A stretch of DNA of 64,000 bases from Microbacterium sp. (GTDB taxonomy: Bacteria > Actinomycetota > Actinomycetes > Actinomycetales > Microbacteriaceae), in contig NZ_WOYQ01000045.1 of NCBI RefSeq assembly GCF_011620665.1, forward strand, positions 1-64,000. Reading direction: 5' to 3'. The translations under genes were made by a program, and so were the position numbers. The notes under the pieces are model-generated. The model was not told the DNA's origin. It ran no database searches and saw only the letters and a program-made list of their open reading frames with translations. Of this stretch, positions 1 to 11,774 are shown piece after piece; position 1 is the stretch's first letter, and every line of letters begins with the position of its first letter.

Positions 1-121
1 CTAGTCACCGGATTATCCACCGGATAACCATTGAGTCGTTGCCCGTCAGGCGGCGACTGCTGGACGAAAGAAGATCCGTGCAGATGCAGGCCGCCGTTCC
101 CGTGCGACCGGGTGCCACCCG

Positions 122-1105
122 ATGACGTTTTACATCATCCGACGGTTCATCAACTACGCGATTCTCTCGCTGGTGGCGACGTGCATGGCCTACATCCTCG
201 CGAGCGTGATCCTCGACCCGGCCGAGCGGTTCTACGGCATGAACCCCCGGCCGCCGCAGTCGTCCATTGATGCCTCGTTGAATGCGATGGGCGTGAACCC
301 GGACGTTCCCGTTCTGGTCCGACTGTGGGAATGGCTCGTCAACCTCTTCACGCAGTTCTCGCTCGGTACGACAGTGGGCGGCCAGTCGGTGACCGCGGAA
401 ATCGTCGCCCGCTCGGGTGCGAGCCTGCGATTGCTGCTCATCGGTTCGGTCATCGGGGCGATTCTCGGCGTCGTGCTCGGCGTCTGGGGTGCGGTTCGTC
501 AGTACCGCGTGAGCGACCAGATCGTGACGTACACGTCCTTTCTCGTGTTCGCGATGCCCACCTTCGTCATCGGTGTGCTTTTGATGATCGCCGCGACGGC
601 ATTCAACAACATGATCGGATCGCAGGCGATCCGCTTCACCGGCGAGTACACGGCCGGAATTTCTGGCTCGTGGTGGGATCTCGCCCTCGACCGCGCCGTC
701 CACCTCCTGCTGCCCACCATCGCCCTGGCGCTCATCGGAGCGGCTTCGTACTCGCGCTACCAGCGCAGCGTCATGCTTGACGTTCTGGGGGCGGATTACA
801 TCCGCACCGCTCGTTCGAAGGGTCTTCAACGCAACACTGCACTCGTGCGACACGGCGTGCGTATCGCGCTCATCCCCATGACCACGTTCTTCGCGTACAG
901 CTTCGGCACGTTGATCGCTGGATCGGCCATGCTTGAGATCGTCTTCAGCTGGCGCGGGATGGGCCAGTTCACGCTCGAGGCAGTATCCAAAAACGACATC
1001 AATGTGATGGCCGGCTCGACTCTGTACATCGCGGTTCTCGTGCTGCTGTCATCCACGCTCTCCGAGATTCTCTATGCCGCGCTCGACCCGAGAGTCAGGA
1101 GCTGA
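122..1105 (+). CDS. ABC transporter permease (DppB/OppB-type, peptide/nickel family)
   Basis: 327 aa ORF, multiple TM segments, C-terminal permease motif EIVFSWRGMGQFTLEAVSKND; first gene of a transporter operon. Confidence 0.93.
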   Translation: MTFYIIRRFINYAILSLVATCMAYILASVILDPAERFYGMNPRPPQSSIDASLNAMGVNPDVPVLVRLWEWLVNLFTQFSLGTTVGGQSVTAEIVARSGASLRLLLIGSVIGAILGVVLGVWGAVRQYRVSDQIVTYTSFLVFAMPTFVIGVLLMIAATAFNNMIGSQAIRFTGEYTAGISGSWWDLALDRAVHLLLPTIALALIGAASYSRYQRSVMLDVLGADYIRTARSKGLQRNTALVRHGVRIALIPMTTFFAYSFGTLIAGSAMLEIVFSWRGMGQFTLEAVSKNDINVMAGSTLYIAVLVLLSSTLSEILYAALDPRVRS

Positions 1106-1106
1106 G

Positions 1107-2033
1107 ATGACCACCACTCAGGAAGAGGCCGTCGAACGCTCCCTGCATTCAGACCTGGCCGTCGGACCAGCTCGTCGCCCGATGTCGCGCAACCGGCTGG
1201 TCTGGCTACGTGTGAGCGGGATGCCGAGGTTCTGGGTCGGCGCCTCCGTCATCGCCTTCGTCATTCTCTGGGCCTTCATCGGCCCCGCACTCTACGCATG
1301 GTCGCCGACGACCCGGGACCCCCTCAACATGAACATGGGCCCGACGCTTCTACACTGGTTCGGCACCAACGCGATCGGTCAGGATCTCTACGCGCAGACC
1401 CTTTCTGGATTGCAGAAGTCGCTCGTGATCGGTCTCATCGCGGGTCCCGCGGCGACGCTCATCGCCGCCGTCGTCGGCTCCACCGCGGGATATCTCAGTG
1501 GATGGGTGGACAACGTCATCGGCTGGTTCGTGCACCTGCTCTTGGTGATCCCCTCGTTCTTCATCCTGGTTCTGCTCAGCCCCATCTACAAGGGGCTCTC
1601 ATGGGTCGCTCTGACGATCTTCCTCGCGATTTTCAGCTGGATGATCATGGCCCAGGTTGTCCGCAGTCAGACGCGCTCGTTGCGCAATCGGGACTTCGTG
1701 CGCGCTGCGCGTTACATGGGTATGCCGACGGGACAGATCCTGCGGCGCCACATCATCCCGAACATCGCATCGCTGTTGATCATCGATGCGACGCTGGGTG
1801 TTGTCTCGGCGATCATGGCCGAGACTTCGCTGAGCTACTTCGGCTTCGGTGTGCAGAAGCCCGATGTCTCCCTCGGCACCCTCCTGGCCGACGGGACGTC
1901 GGCCGCCCTCACTCGGCCATGGTTGTTCGTCTTCCCCGCTCTGGTGCTCATCATCTTGCTCTTCGCAATCAGTCTCATAGGCGACGCCCTGCGCGACGCG
2001 ATCGACCCGACATCCGGAGCGAACCGTGGCTGA
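1107..2033 (+). CDS. ABC transporter permease (DppC/OppC-type)
   Basis: Start taken at the ATG after the upstream stop (MTTTQEEAVERS...); FVRAARYMGMPTGQILRRHIIPNI and SLSYFGFGVQKPDVSLGTLL motifs. Confidence 0.92.
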   Translation: MTTTQEEAVERSLHSDLAVGPARRPMSRNRLVWLRVSGMPRFWVGASVIAFVILWAFIGPALYAWSPTTRDPLNMNMGPTLLHWFGTNAIGQDLYAQTLSGLQKSLVIGLIAGPAATLIAAVVGSTAGYLSGWVDNVIGWFVHLLLVIPSFFILVLLSPIYKGLSWVALTIFLAIFSWMIMAQVVRSQTRSLRNRDFVRAARYMGMPTGQILRRHIIPNIASLLIIDATLGVVSAIMAETSLSYFGFGVQKPDVSLGTLLADGTSAALTRPWLFVFPALVLIILLFAISLIGDALRDAIDPTSGANRG

Positions 2034-4164
2034 GCTCATCTCCCGCGGTGGACGGCCGCACGGCACCCCACTCCTCTCCGTGCGCGAACTGAGCGTCACT
2101 TTTCCGCAGCGCGGCGGCGATCCGGTCAAGGCTGTCCGCGGCATCTCTTACGACGTCTTCCCTGGGGAGTTCCTCGGCATCGTTGGAGAGTCGGGTTCGG
2201 GCAAATCGGTCTCGTCTCTTGCAGTGATGGGCTTGCTGCCCTCCACTGCGCAGGTCGAGGGTGCCATCGAGCTGGAAGGCCGCTCGCTACTCGATATGAA
2301 CGACGCTCAACTCTCCCGCGTCCGTGGCAAGGAGTTGGCGATGGTCTTCCAAGACCCGCTGTCGGCGCTCACGCCGGTCTACACGGTTGGTCAGCAGATC
2401 GCGGAGGCGCTCCGCGTGCACGACTCGAAGCTCTCCATGCAGGCGGCAGAAGCACGCGCGATCGAACTTCTCAAGGTGGTCGGCATTCCAGACGCGCCTC
2501 GTCGCGCCCGTGCGTTCCCGCATGAATACTCCGGCGGTATGCGACAGCGCGCCATGATCGCGATGGCGATCGCGAACGACCCGAAGGTCATTCTCGCGGA
2601 CGAGCCGACCACGGCCCTCGACGTGACGATTCAAGCTCAGATCCTCGACGTGCTCGAGAAGGCCAAGGAGATCACCGGAGCTGCCGTCGTGCTCATCACG
2701 CACGATCTCGGGGTCGTGGCCGGACATGCCGATCGAGTGGGCGTCATGTACGCCGGAAAGCTCGTAGAAATCGGCAGTACCGATCAGATCTTCCACAATC
2801 CGCACATGCCATACTCGATCGGGCTTCTCCGCTCCGTGCCGAATATGCTCACCGCCGGCAGCCACCGGCTTGTGCCGCTCGAGGGGCGTCCGCCGTCTCT
2901 GAACGGCCTGCCGACCGGATGCCCGTTCGCGCCCCGTTGTCCGATCGCTGTGGACGAATGTCGCTCGGTCGAACCTGCCCTTGCGGCACACGACCGGGGA
3001 GCCGAGCCTCTGCACCTGGCGGCTTGTATCCGCGCTGACGAGATCGTTCGCGGCGAGCTGAATCGCGCCGAAGTGTTCCCTCGGCCCGAGCCCTTGCCGT
3101 CCGAGAACATCGCCGATGCCGGCGATGAGGCCGTGATCGTTGTCGAGGATCTCAAGAGGCATTTCCCGTTGATGAAGGGCGCGATCTTCCCTCGCCGAAT
3201 CGGCACGGTCCGCGCGGTCGATGGTGTCAGCTTCTCGCTGCATCCGGGGCGCACCCTCGGTCTCGTCGGGGAGTCGGGCTGTGGCAAGACCACCGCCATC
3301 CTCGAGATCATGGAGATGACCAAGCCACAGCACGGGAAGATCACTATCCAGGGCAAGGACGTCGCGACGCTGTCCCGCAACGAGCGGCACGATTTGCGCA
3401 AGGACGTTCAGATCGTCTTCCAAGACCCGATGGGTGCGATCGACCCGCGCCTTCCGATCGGTGAGGTGATCAGCGAGCCGCTCCTCGTTCAGGGAGCCTC
3501 AAAGCAGGACCGGGACCAACGGGTTGTGGAGCTTCTCGAACTCGTCGGACTCGACCCCGCGATGGCCGATCGCTACCCTCATGAGTTCTCCGGTGGGCAG
3601 CGACAGCGCATCGGCATTGCCCGTGCGCTCGCAACCGACCCTTCGGTCATCGTGCTCGATGAGCCGCTGTCCGCGCTGGACGTGTCGATCCAGGCTGGCA
3701 TCATCAACCTTCTCGAGGACCTCAAGCACCGGCTCGGTCTCTCGTACGTCTTCGTCGCGCACGATCTTGCGGTCGTCCGCCAGATGGCCGACGATGTCGC
3801 CGTCATGTATCTGGGTGCCGTCGTCGAGCAGGGGCCCATCGGTGACGTCTTCGGGAACTCCCGGCATCCGTACACGAAGGCGCTCACCTCCTCGGCGCCG
3901 ATCCCGGATCCACGCATTGAGCGTGGTCGAGCGCGGATTCTTCTGCATGGCGATCTTCCGAGCCCGACGCAGGAGATCAGCGGCTGCCGGTTCCGAACCC
4001 GGTGCCCGCTCTACACGATGCTCGACTCGTCGCGGCAGGAGCGGTGCCGCGACAACGAGCCCGCACTGTTGCCGCACGGCAGCGTGCGCGTGGCCTGCCA
4101 CCACGTCGACCAGTCGGCGCTCGTCGATATCGTGGCTTCGTCCGAGACGGCCACCACACTGTGA
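2026..4164 (+). CDS. Dual-domain peptide ABC transporter ATP-binding protein (DppD-DppF fusion type)
   Basis: Two Walker A motifs (GESGSGKS, GESGCGKT), two signature motifs (YSGGMRQR, FSGGQRQR), two C-terminal oligopeptide-transporter Cys regions; overlaps the upstream stop by 8 nt. Confidence 0.95.
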   Translation: MAELISRGGRPHGTPLLSVRELSVTFPQRGGDPVKAVRGISYDVFPGEFLGIVGESGSGKSVSSLAVMGLLPSTAQVEGAIELEGRSLLDMNDAQLSRVRGKELAMVFQDPLSALTPVYTVGQQIAEALRVHDSKLSMQAAEARAIELLKVVGIPDAPRRARAFPHEYSGGMRQRAMIAMAIANDPKVILADEPTTALDVTIQAQILDVLEKAKEITGAAVVLITHDLGVVAGHADRVGVMYAGKLVEIGSTDQIFHNPHMPYSIGLLRSVPNMLTAGSHRLVPLEGRPPSLNGLPTGCPFAPRCPIAVDECRSVEPALAAHDRGAEPLHLAACIRADEIVRGELNRAEVFPRPEPLPSENIADAGDEAVIVVEDLKRHFPLMKGAIFPRRIGTVRAVDGVSFSLHPGRTLGLVGESGCGKTTAILEIMEMTKPQHGKITIQGKDVATLSRNERHDLRKDVQIVFQDPMGAIDPRLPIGEVISEPLLVQGASKQDRDQRVVELLELVGLDPAMADRYPHEFSGGQRQRIGIARALATDPSVIVLDEPLSALDVSIQAGIINLLEDLKHRLGLSYVFVAHDLAVVRQMADDVAVMYLGAVVEQGPIGDVFGNSRHPYTKALTSSAPIPDPRIERGRARILLHGDLPSPTQEISGCRFRTRCPLYTMLDSSRQERCRDNEPALLPHGSVRVACHHVDQSALVDIVASSETATTL

Positions 4165-4225
4165 ACTCCCTCGTCGCGGCACCGCGCAACGAAGGGCCCC
4201 AAAAAAAATCGAGAGGAACGATCAC

Positions 4226-5908
4226 ATGAGAAATCAGAGTGCGAGGGCGCTCGGCTCTTTGGCGATGCTCGGCGCTGCGGCGCTCATCGTCACGGGCTGC
4301 GCAGCCGGAAACACCGGCAGCAGCTCAGGCTCGGCGACGGACACCGACGAACTTCCCGCCACCGCTTGGGTGCGAGCAGACGCCGCCGATGTTCAGGACG
4401 GCGGGACACTGACCCTGGCGGTGAGTTCCCTTCCCGTCCAGTTCAACATCAACGAGGTCGACGGCAACGAGTCCGACACCGTGGACATCGTCGCTGCCAC
4501 AACCGGTGGCCCGATCATGGTCGAGGAAGATGGCACTCCCGTAGTCGATGAGAACTACGCGAGCTCCGCCGAAGTTACGAGCGACGACCCTCAGGTCGTG
4601 GAGATCAAGCTCAATCCGGACGCAGTGTGGGAAGACGGCACGCCGATCACGGTCGCCGACTACCAGGCCTTCTGGGCTGCACAGAACGGCTCCAACGAGG
4701 CGTACACGCCCGCATCCACCGCGGGATTTGAGGACATCTCGTCGATCGAGCAGGGCACCGACGAGTTCGATATGCAGGTCACCTTCTCGTCTGTCTACGC
4801 CGACTGGCAAGCCCTGTTCACCGGCGGCCTCCTGCCCGCAGAGATTTCCAGCGACCCTGAAGCGTACAACAACGGCTACCGCGAGACGGCTGTTCCATCA
4901 TCCGGACCGTTCCGCATCTCGAACATCGATGTCACGGGCCAGGTCGTGACGCTCGAGCGCAACCCTGCGTGGTGGGGCGAGACACCCAAGCTCGAGACAG
5001 TCCTCTACAAGGCCGTGAGCCAGGACCAGCAGGGCGCGTCCTTTGCGAACAGCGAGATCGACGCACTGTACATCTCGGCCAACGCTGACCTCTACCAGAC
5101 CGCACAGACTCGCTCGGATGCCGAAATCCAGACCTCAGGCGGTCTCACCTGGACCCACGTGACCATGAACGCGAAGTCGGGCCCCCTTGCAGACGTAAAC
5201 GTCCGCAAGGCCGTCGCCTCGATCGTGAACCGAGAGGGCATTGCCGCTTCGGCGAACACGCCCGTCGACGCCCCGCCGGTGACCCAGGGCGACTACATCT
5301 TCATGCCCGGCCAGAACGGGTACGAGGACAAGGCGCTGCCGTACGACCCCGAGGCAGGCAAGCAGTTCCTCGAAGACGCCGGTTACACCCAGGAAGGCGA
5401 CACCTGGACCAAGGACGGCGAGCAGCTCAAGCTCAGCATCACGGTTCCAGCTGACACGGCTACGAACATCCAGCGTTCTGAGCAGGTCCAGGCCGACCTG
5501 GGCGACTTCGGCATCCCCGTTGAGCTGACAACCGTGCCGGCGCAGCAGTACTTCAGCGACTATGTCATCCCGGGCAACTTCGAGATGGTGTCGTTCTCAT
5601 GGGTCGGTACGCCGTTCCCGATCTCGTCGTCTGAGGCGCTGTTCTACCCACTGGACTCGGAGTCGAACTTCACGGGCACCACCGACGATCGACTGGGTGA
5701 TCTGTACGACCAGGTCAACTCGGAGCTTGACCCGGCCGCGCGCGTCGAGATCGCCAAGCAGATCAACGATGTGATCTGGGAGTACGTTCCGATGTTCCCG
5801 CTCGCACCACTGCCGAACGTGTACGCGGTCAAGGATGGACTCGTCAACTGGGGTGCCACTCAGTTCGAGTCGATCGACTGGACCACGGTTGGCTGGGCGA
5901 TCAGCTGA
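4226..5908 (+). CDS. ABC transporter substrate-binding lipoprotein, family 5 (SBP_bac_5)
   Basis: Lipobox LIVTGC after a hydrophobic signal; SBP_bac_5-like body; SD gagagg upstream; the long ORF from 3524 is out of frame with the ATPase before 4226. Confidence 0.92.
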   Translation: MRNQSARALGSLAMLGAAALIVTGCAAGNTGSSSGSATDTDELPATAWVRADAADVQDGGTLTLAVSSLPVQFNINEVDGNESDTVDIVAATTGGPIMVEEDGTPVVDENYASSAEVTSDDPQVVEIKLNPDAVWEDGTPITVADYQAFWAAQNGSNEAYTPASTAGFEDISSIEQGTDEFDMQVTFSSVYADWQALFTGGLLPAEISSDPEAYNNGYRETAVPSSGPFRISNIDVTGQVVTLERNPAWWGETPKLETVLYKAVSQDQQGASFANSEIDALYISANADLYQTAQTRSDAEIQTSGGLTWTHVTMNAKSGPLADVNVRKAVASIVNREGIAASANTPVDAPPVTQGDYIFMPGQNGYEDKALPYDPEAGKQFLEDAGYTQEGDTWTKDGEQLKLSITVPADTATNIQRSEQVQADLGDFGIPVELTTVPAQQYFSDYVIPGNFEMVSFSWVGTPFPISSSEALFYPLDSESNFTGTTDDRLGDLYDQVNSELDPAARVEIAKQINDVIWEYVPMFPLAPLPNVYAVKDGLVNWGATQFESIDWTTVGWAIS

Positions 5909-5934
5909 TCAGCTGATCAGCTGATCAGCTGATC
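5899..5934. repeat. 36-bp perfect palindrome made of alternating GATC/AGCT 4-mers (4.5 copies of GATCAGCT)
   Basis: Direct reading GATCAGCTGATCAGCTGATCAGCTGATCAGCTGATC; contains the SBP stop codon (5906-5908). Confidence 0.97.
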
Positions 5935-5945
5935 ACGCAGGAATG

Positions 5946-5975
5946 CGGGGCGGCCTCCTTCGGGAGTCCGCCCCG
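5946..5975 (+). terminator. Hairpin with TTCG tetraloop, probable terminator of the ABC operon
   Basis: CGGGGCGG-C-CTCC-TTCG-GGAG-T-CCGCCCCG: 8 bp + 1 mismatch + 4 bp stem around TTCG. Confidence 0.7.
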
Positions 5976-6094
5976 TTGCGCTCGCTGCGCCGCCGGGCGA
6001 CCCCCAAGGAACCCTGCGGTACGCTGGAGGGGCGCACGTCTGCGTTTCCGCGGACAGCGATCGACTTTCTCCCCCACCTGGCAAGGACACATCC

Positions 6095-8005
<1,911 letters not shown>

Positions 8006-8023
8006 GCGCGGTTCGAAGACCGG

Positions 8024-8365
8024 TCAGGCGCGGAGGATCTTCGACATCGCCTTGCCGCGTGCGACCTCGTCGACGAGCAGATCGAGGTAGCGGACCTTCT
8101 GCATGAGGGGGTCGTCGATCTCCTGCACGCGGATGCCGCAGATGACCCCCGTGATCAGGGCCGCGTTCGGGTTCAGCTGCGCAGAGGCGAAGAAGTCCTC
8201 GAAGGTCGTGCCGCCGGCGAGATGGGCGTCGAGTTCCGCGGGGGAGTATCCGGTCAGCCACCGCGTGACCTCATCGACTTCTGCCCTGGTGTGGCCCTTG
8301 CGTTCCGCCTTCGCGACGTAGTGGACATAGACCGACGCGACGCTCATGCCGAAGATCCTGCTCAT
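8024..8365 (-). CDS. DUF2200-family protein
   Basis: MSRIFGMSVASVYVHYVAKAERKGHTRAEVDEVTRWLTGY resembles the DUF2200 N-terminus. Confidence 0.75.
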   Translation of the reverse strand: MSRIFGMSVASVYVHYVAKAERKGHTRAEVDEVTRWLTGYSPAELDAHLAGGTTFEDFFASAQLNPNAALITGVICGIRVQEIDDPLMQKVRYLDLLVDEVARGKAMSKILRA

Positions 8366-8444
8366 GACTGCCAGGGTAGCTGGCGAGTCAGCCGAGCGGC
8401 CGCGATGAACCCTCCGTCAACGGGCGCCGACGTATGATCGGCGG

Positions 8445-8849
8445 GTGAGAACGCACCTGGCACGCATCGGCACCTGGGCCGTCTCCCTCGTGATCGGCAT
8501 CGTCTACGGCATCGCCGGGACGATCGGTCAGGCAGCTTCCGGGGGATGGTTCCCGCTGGGGCTCGTCGTCGCACTGATCGGCGTCGGCGGTCTGCTGGCG
8601 GCCGTTCGGCTGCTGACGGATGACCGTTGGACGACGCTGGCAACCGCGGTGGGTGCGATGCTTTCGACTCTCGTGTTCTCGGGCAAGGGTCCGGGAGGCT
8701 CGGTCGTGGTGCCGGCGCCCGCGGAGGGTGCGCTGTCGACGGGGATCGTCTGGACCCTCGCGGTGCCGATCATCGCGGCGGTCGTGATCGCCTGGCCGAA
8801 GCTTCCCGCCGGCGGGATGCCGGCGGATGCGGTCGAGCGGGGTGCCTGA
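8445..8849 (+). CDS. Small integral membrane protein (DUF6113-like)
   Basis: 134 aa with four hydrophobic segments; GTG start preceded by TATGAT-N6. Confidence 0.7.
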   Translation: MRTHLARIGTWAVSLVIGIVYGIAGTIGQAASGGWFPLGLVVALIGVGGLLAAVRLLTDDRWTTLATAVGAMLSTLVFSGKGPGGSVVVPAPAEGALSTGIVWTLAVPIIAAVVIAWPKLPAGGMPADAVERGA

Positions 8850-8887
8850 GCCCTGGGACGCTCGGACCACGAACTAGACTGGACGGC

Positions 8888-9208
8888 GTGACGTATGTGA
8901 TCGCGCTCCCGTGCGTGGATGTGAAGGATCGAGCCTGTATCGACGAATGCCCCGTCGACTGCATCTACGAGGGCGAGCGCTCCCTCTACATCCACCCCGA
9001 CGAGTGCGTCGACTGCGGCGCGTGCGAACCTGTGTGTCCCGTCGAGGCGATCTACTACGAAGACGACCTTCCGAGCGAATGGCAGGACTACTACACCGCC
9101 AACGTGGAGTTCTTCGAAGACATCGGCTCGCCGGGCGGAGCGGCCAAGGTGGGCGTGATCGCGAAGGATCACCCGGTCATCTCGGCGCTTCCGCCGCAGA
9201 CCCACTGA
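8888..9208 (+). CDS. fdxA: 7Fe ferredoxin
   Basis: GTG start; [21 protein letters not shown]...[16 protein letters not shown] cluster motifs. Confidence 0.93.
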   Translation: MTYVIALPCVDVKDRACIDECPVDCIYEGERSLYIHPDECVDCGACEPVCPVEAIYYEDDLPSEWQDYYTANVEFFEDIGSPGGAAKVGVIAKDHPVISALPPQTH

Positions 9209-10314
9209 TGGCGGTCCGCGACCTCGACGACTATCCGTGGGATGCCGTCGCGCCGTATGCGCAGACCGCTCGCTCGCATCCCCGGGGAATCGTCGATCTG
9301 TCGATCGGGTCTCCTGTGGACCCGGCGCCGGAGGTGGTGGTCGCGGCGATCGCGGCGTCTGCGGACGCGCACGCGTACCCCCAGACGGCCGGCACATCCG
9401 CTCTGCGGGAGGCGATCGTCGCGTGGTACGCCCGTCGCCGCGGCGTTCCGGGGCTCACAGTCGATGAGGTGCTGCCGACGGTCGGATCGAAGGAGCTCGT
9501 GGCGCTCCTGCCTCTGCTCCTGGACATCACCGTCGGCGACATCGTCGTGCATCCGCGCGCGGCGTATCCCACGTACGCGGTCGGCGCGCGCCTGGTCGGG
9601 GCGACGCCGGTGGCCGCGGATGATCCGGCCGAGTGGCCCGAGGGTACCAAGCTCATCTGGTTGAACTCGCCGGGCAATCCGGATGGTCGCGTGCTGGGCG
9701 TCGACGACTACCGCGCCGCCGTGGCGCGCGCACGTGCGCTCGGTGCGGTCATCGCCTCGGACGAGTGCTACGGCGAGCTCGGCTGGGATGGCGAGTGGGC
9801 GTCGGCCCCGGTGCCCAGCATCCTGGATCCGCGCGTCACGAGCGGTGTGAGGACAGGCCTGCTGTCGGTGTACTCGCTGAGCAAGCAGTCCAACCTCGCC
9901 GGGTATCGTGCCGCGTTCGCCGCGGGCGATTCCGCGCTGATCGCCCGCCTGCTGACGGCACGAAAGCACCTCGGACTCATGGTGCCGGGCCCCGTGCAGG
10001 CTGCGATGACGGCGGCACTGGGTGATGACCGGCATGTGCGGGCACAGAAGGAGCTCTACCGCGCTCGTCGTGCGGTGCTGCGCCCTGCGCTCGAGCGGGC
10101 CGGTTTCCGCATCGACCGATCCGAGGGGGGTCTGTACCTCTGGGCGTCCGAGGGCGACGACGCGTGGGTCAGCATGGGGCGGCTCGCGAAGCACGGCATC
10201 CTGGCCGGTCCGGGACACTTCTACGGTGCGCACTTTCCCGACCACGTGCGGTTCTCGCTCACGGCGAGCGACGAGCGTATCGCCGAAGCGGCGCGACGAC
10301 TCGCCGGTTCGTAG
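9208..10314 (+). CDS. dapC: Succinyldiaminopimelate transaminase DapC (PLP aminotransferase)
   Basis: Overlaps fdxA stop (ATGA); fold-type I aminotransferase with SLSKQSNLAGYR Lys motif; adjacent to ferredoxin as in other actinobacteria. Confidence 0.88.
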   Translation: MAVRDLDDYPWDAVAPYAQTARSHPRGIVDLSIGSPVDPAPEVVVAAIAASADAHAYPQTAGTSALREAIVAWYARRRGVPGLTVDEVLPTVGSKELVALLPLLLDITVGDIVVHPRAAYPTYAVGARLVGATPVAADDPAEWPEGTKLIWLNSPGNPDGRVLGVDDYRAAVARARALGAVIASDECYGELGWDGEWASAPVPSILDPRVTSGVRTGLLSVYSLSKQSNLAGYRAAFAAGDSALIARLLTARKHLGLMVPGPVQAAMTAALGDDRHVRAQKELYRARRAVLRPALERAGFRIDRSEGGLYLWASEGDDAWVSMGRLAKHGILAGPGHFYGAHFPDHVRFSLTASDERIAEAARRLAGS

Positions 10315-10410
10315 CGATCCTCCTACATAAGGGGGCATCCTTTGGGTCCGATCGGAGTAGGCCCGAGCGGCCACTAGGCTGTAGGGACTCAGAGAACGCT
10401 AGGAGGCTTC

Positions 10411-11703
10411 GTGAGCGAGACGGGCAACCCCCAGACGGCCACTGTCACTGTCGGTGACAAGACCGCCCAGCTGCCGATTCTGGCAGGTTCCGAAGGGGTT
10501 CCGAGCGTCGACTTCTCGACGTTCACGAAGCAGACCGGCCACACGAGTCTGGATTACGGCTTCGTCAACACCGCCGCGACCAAATCCGCGATCACCTACA
10601 TCGACGGCGACGCGGGGATTCTCCGCTACCGCGGGTATCCGATCGAGCAGCTCGCCCAAGGCAGCACCTACCTCGAAGTGGCGTGGCTCCTGCTCTACGG
10701 CGATCTCCCCACCGCCGACCAGCTCGGCGACTGGGATGAGAAGATCCGTCACCACACCCTGCTGCACGAGGACCTGAAGCGCTTCTTCTCGGCGCTGCCG
10801 CACACGGCGCACCCGATGTCGGTGCTCTCGGCGGCCACGGCCGCCCTCTCGACCTACTACGAGGACCAGTCCGACCCCAACAACCCCGAGCATGTCGAGA
10901 TGAACACGATCCGACTGCTCGCGAAGCTGCCCGTGATCGCGGCGTATGCGCACAAGCGGAGCGTCGGTCAGGCGTTTCTCTACCCCGACAACACGCTGAG
11001 CTTCGTCGACAACTTCCTCAAGCTCAACTTCGGCAATCTCGCCGAGGTCTATCAGGTCAACCCCGTCACCTCGCGCGCGCTCGAGCGCCTGCTGATCCTG
11101 CACGAGGACCACGAGCAGAACGCCTCGACCTCGACGGTGCGGCTCGTGGGATCCACCGGAGCGAACCAGTTCTCGTCGATCTCGGCGGGGATCAATGCCC
11201 TCTATGGTCCGCTGCACGGCGGCGCGAACGAAGCTGTGCTCGACATGCTGGCGCGCATCCGTGACTCCGGTGAGAGCGTTGAGCGCTTCGTCGAACGGGT
11301 CAAGAACAAGGAAGACGGAGTCAAGCTCATGGGCTTCGGCCACCGCGTCTACAAGAACTACGATCCGCGCGCGAAGCTCGTCAAGGAGTCCGCCGACGAG
11401 GTGCTGAACGAGCTCGGGGTGCACGATCCGCTGCTCGACCTCGCGAAGGAACTCGAGGAGATCGCACTCAAGGACGACTACTTCCGCGAGCGCCGGCTGT
11501 ATCCGAACGTGGACTTCTACACCGGCGTGATCTACAAGGCGATGGGCTTCCCGACGCGCATGTTCACGCCTCTCTTCGCGATCGGGCGCCTTCCGGGCTG
11601 GCTCGCGCACTGGACCGAGATGCAGAACGACCCGCAGACCAAGATCGGTCGCCCTCAGCAGCTGTACACCGGCGCCGGCGCGCGGGACTACCCCGGGGCC
11701 TGA
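10411..11703 (+). CDS. gltA: Citrate synthase
   Basis: GIDGDAGILRYRGYPIEQLA, GANQFSSISAGINALYGPLHGGANEAVL, GFGHRVYKNYDPRA; SD AGGAGG upstream. Confidence 0.96.
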   Translation: MSETGNPQTATVTVGDKTAQLPILAGSEGVPSVDFSTFTKQTGHTSLDYGFVNTAATKSAITYIDGDAGILRYRGYPIEQLAQGSTYLEVAWLLLYGDLPTADQLGDWDEKIRHHTLLHEDLKRFFSALPHTAHPMSVLSAATAALSTYYEDQSDPNNPEHVEMNTIRLLAKLPVIAAYAHKRSVGQAFLYPDNTLSFVDNFLKLNFGNLAEVYQVNPVTSRALERLLILHEDHEQNASTSTVRLVGSTGANQFSSISAGINALYGPLHGGANEAVLDMLARIRDSGESVERFVERVKNKEDGVKLMGFGHRVYKNYDPRAKLVKESADEVLNELGVHDPLLDLAKELEEIALKDDYFRERRLYPNVDFYTGVIYKAMGFPTRMFTPLFAIGRLPGWLAHWTEMQNDPQTKIGRPQQLYTGAGARDYPGA

Positions 11704-11731
11704 CCGGCACGGGGTCGGCCTGCGGATCCGG

Positions 11732-11750
11732 TGCCGCGCCTCGCGCGGCA
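11732..11750 (+). terminator. GC-rich hairpin after gltA
   Basis: TGCCGCG-CCTCG-CGCGGCA, 7-bp perfect stem; no clear T tract. Confidence 0.4.
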
Positions 11751-11774
11751 GGCGGTGCGTGGGATGATCGAGGG

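Noticed and set aside
1-121. Short repeat CCGGATTATCC/CCGGATAACC at the window start
   Set aside because: Too short and imperfect, and the upstream context is cut off by the window edge
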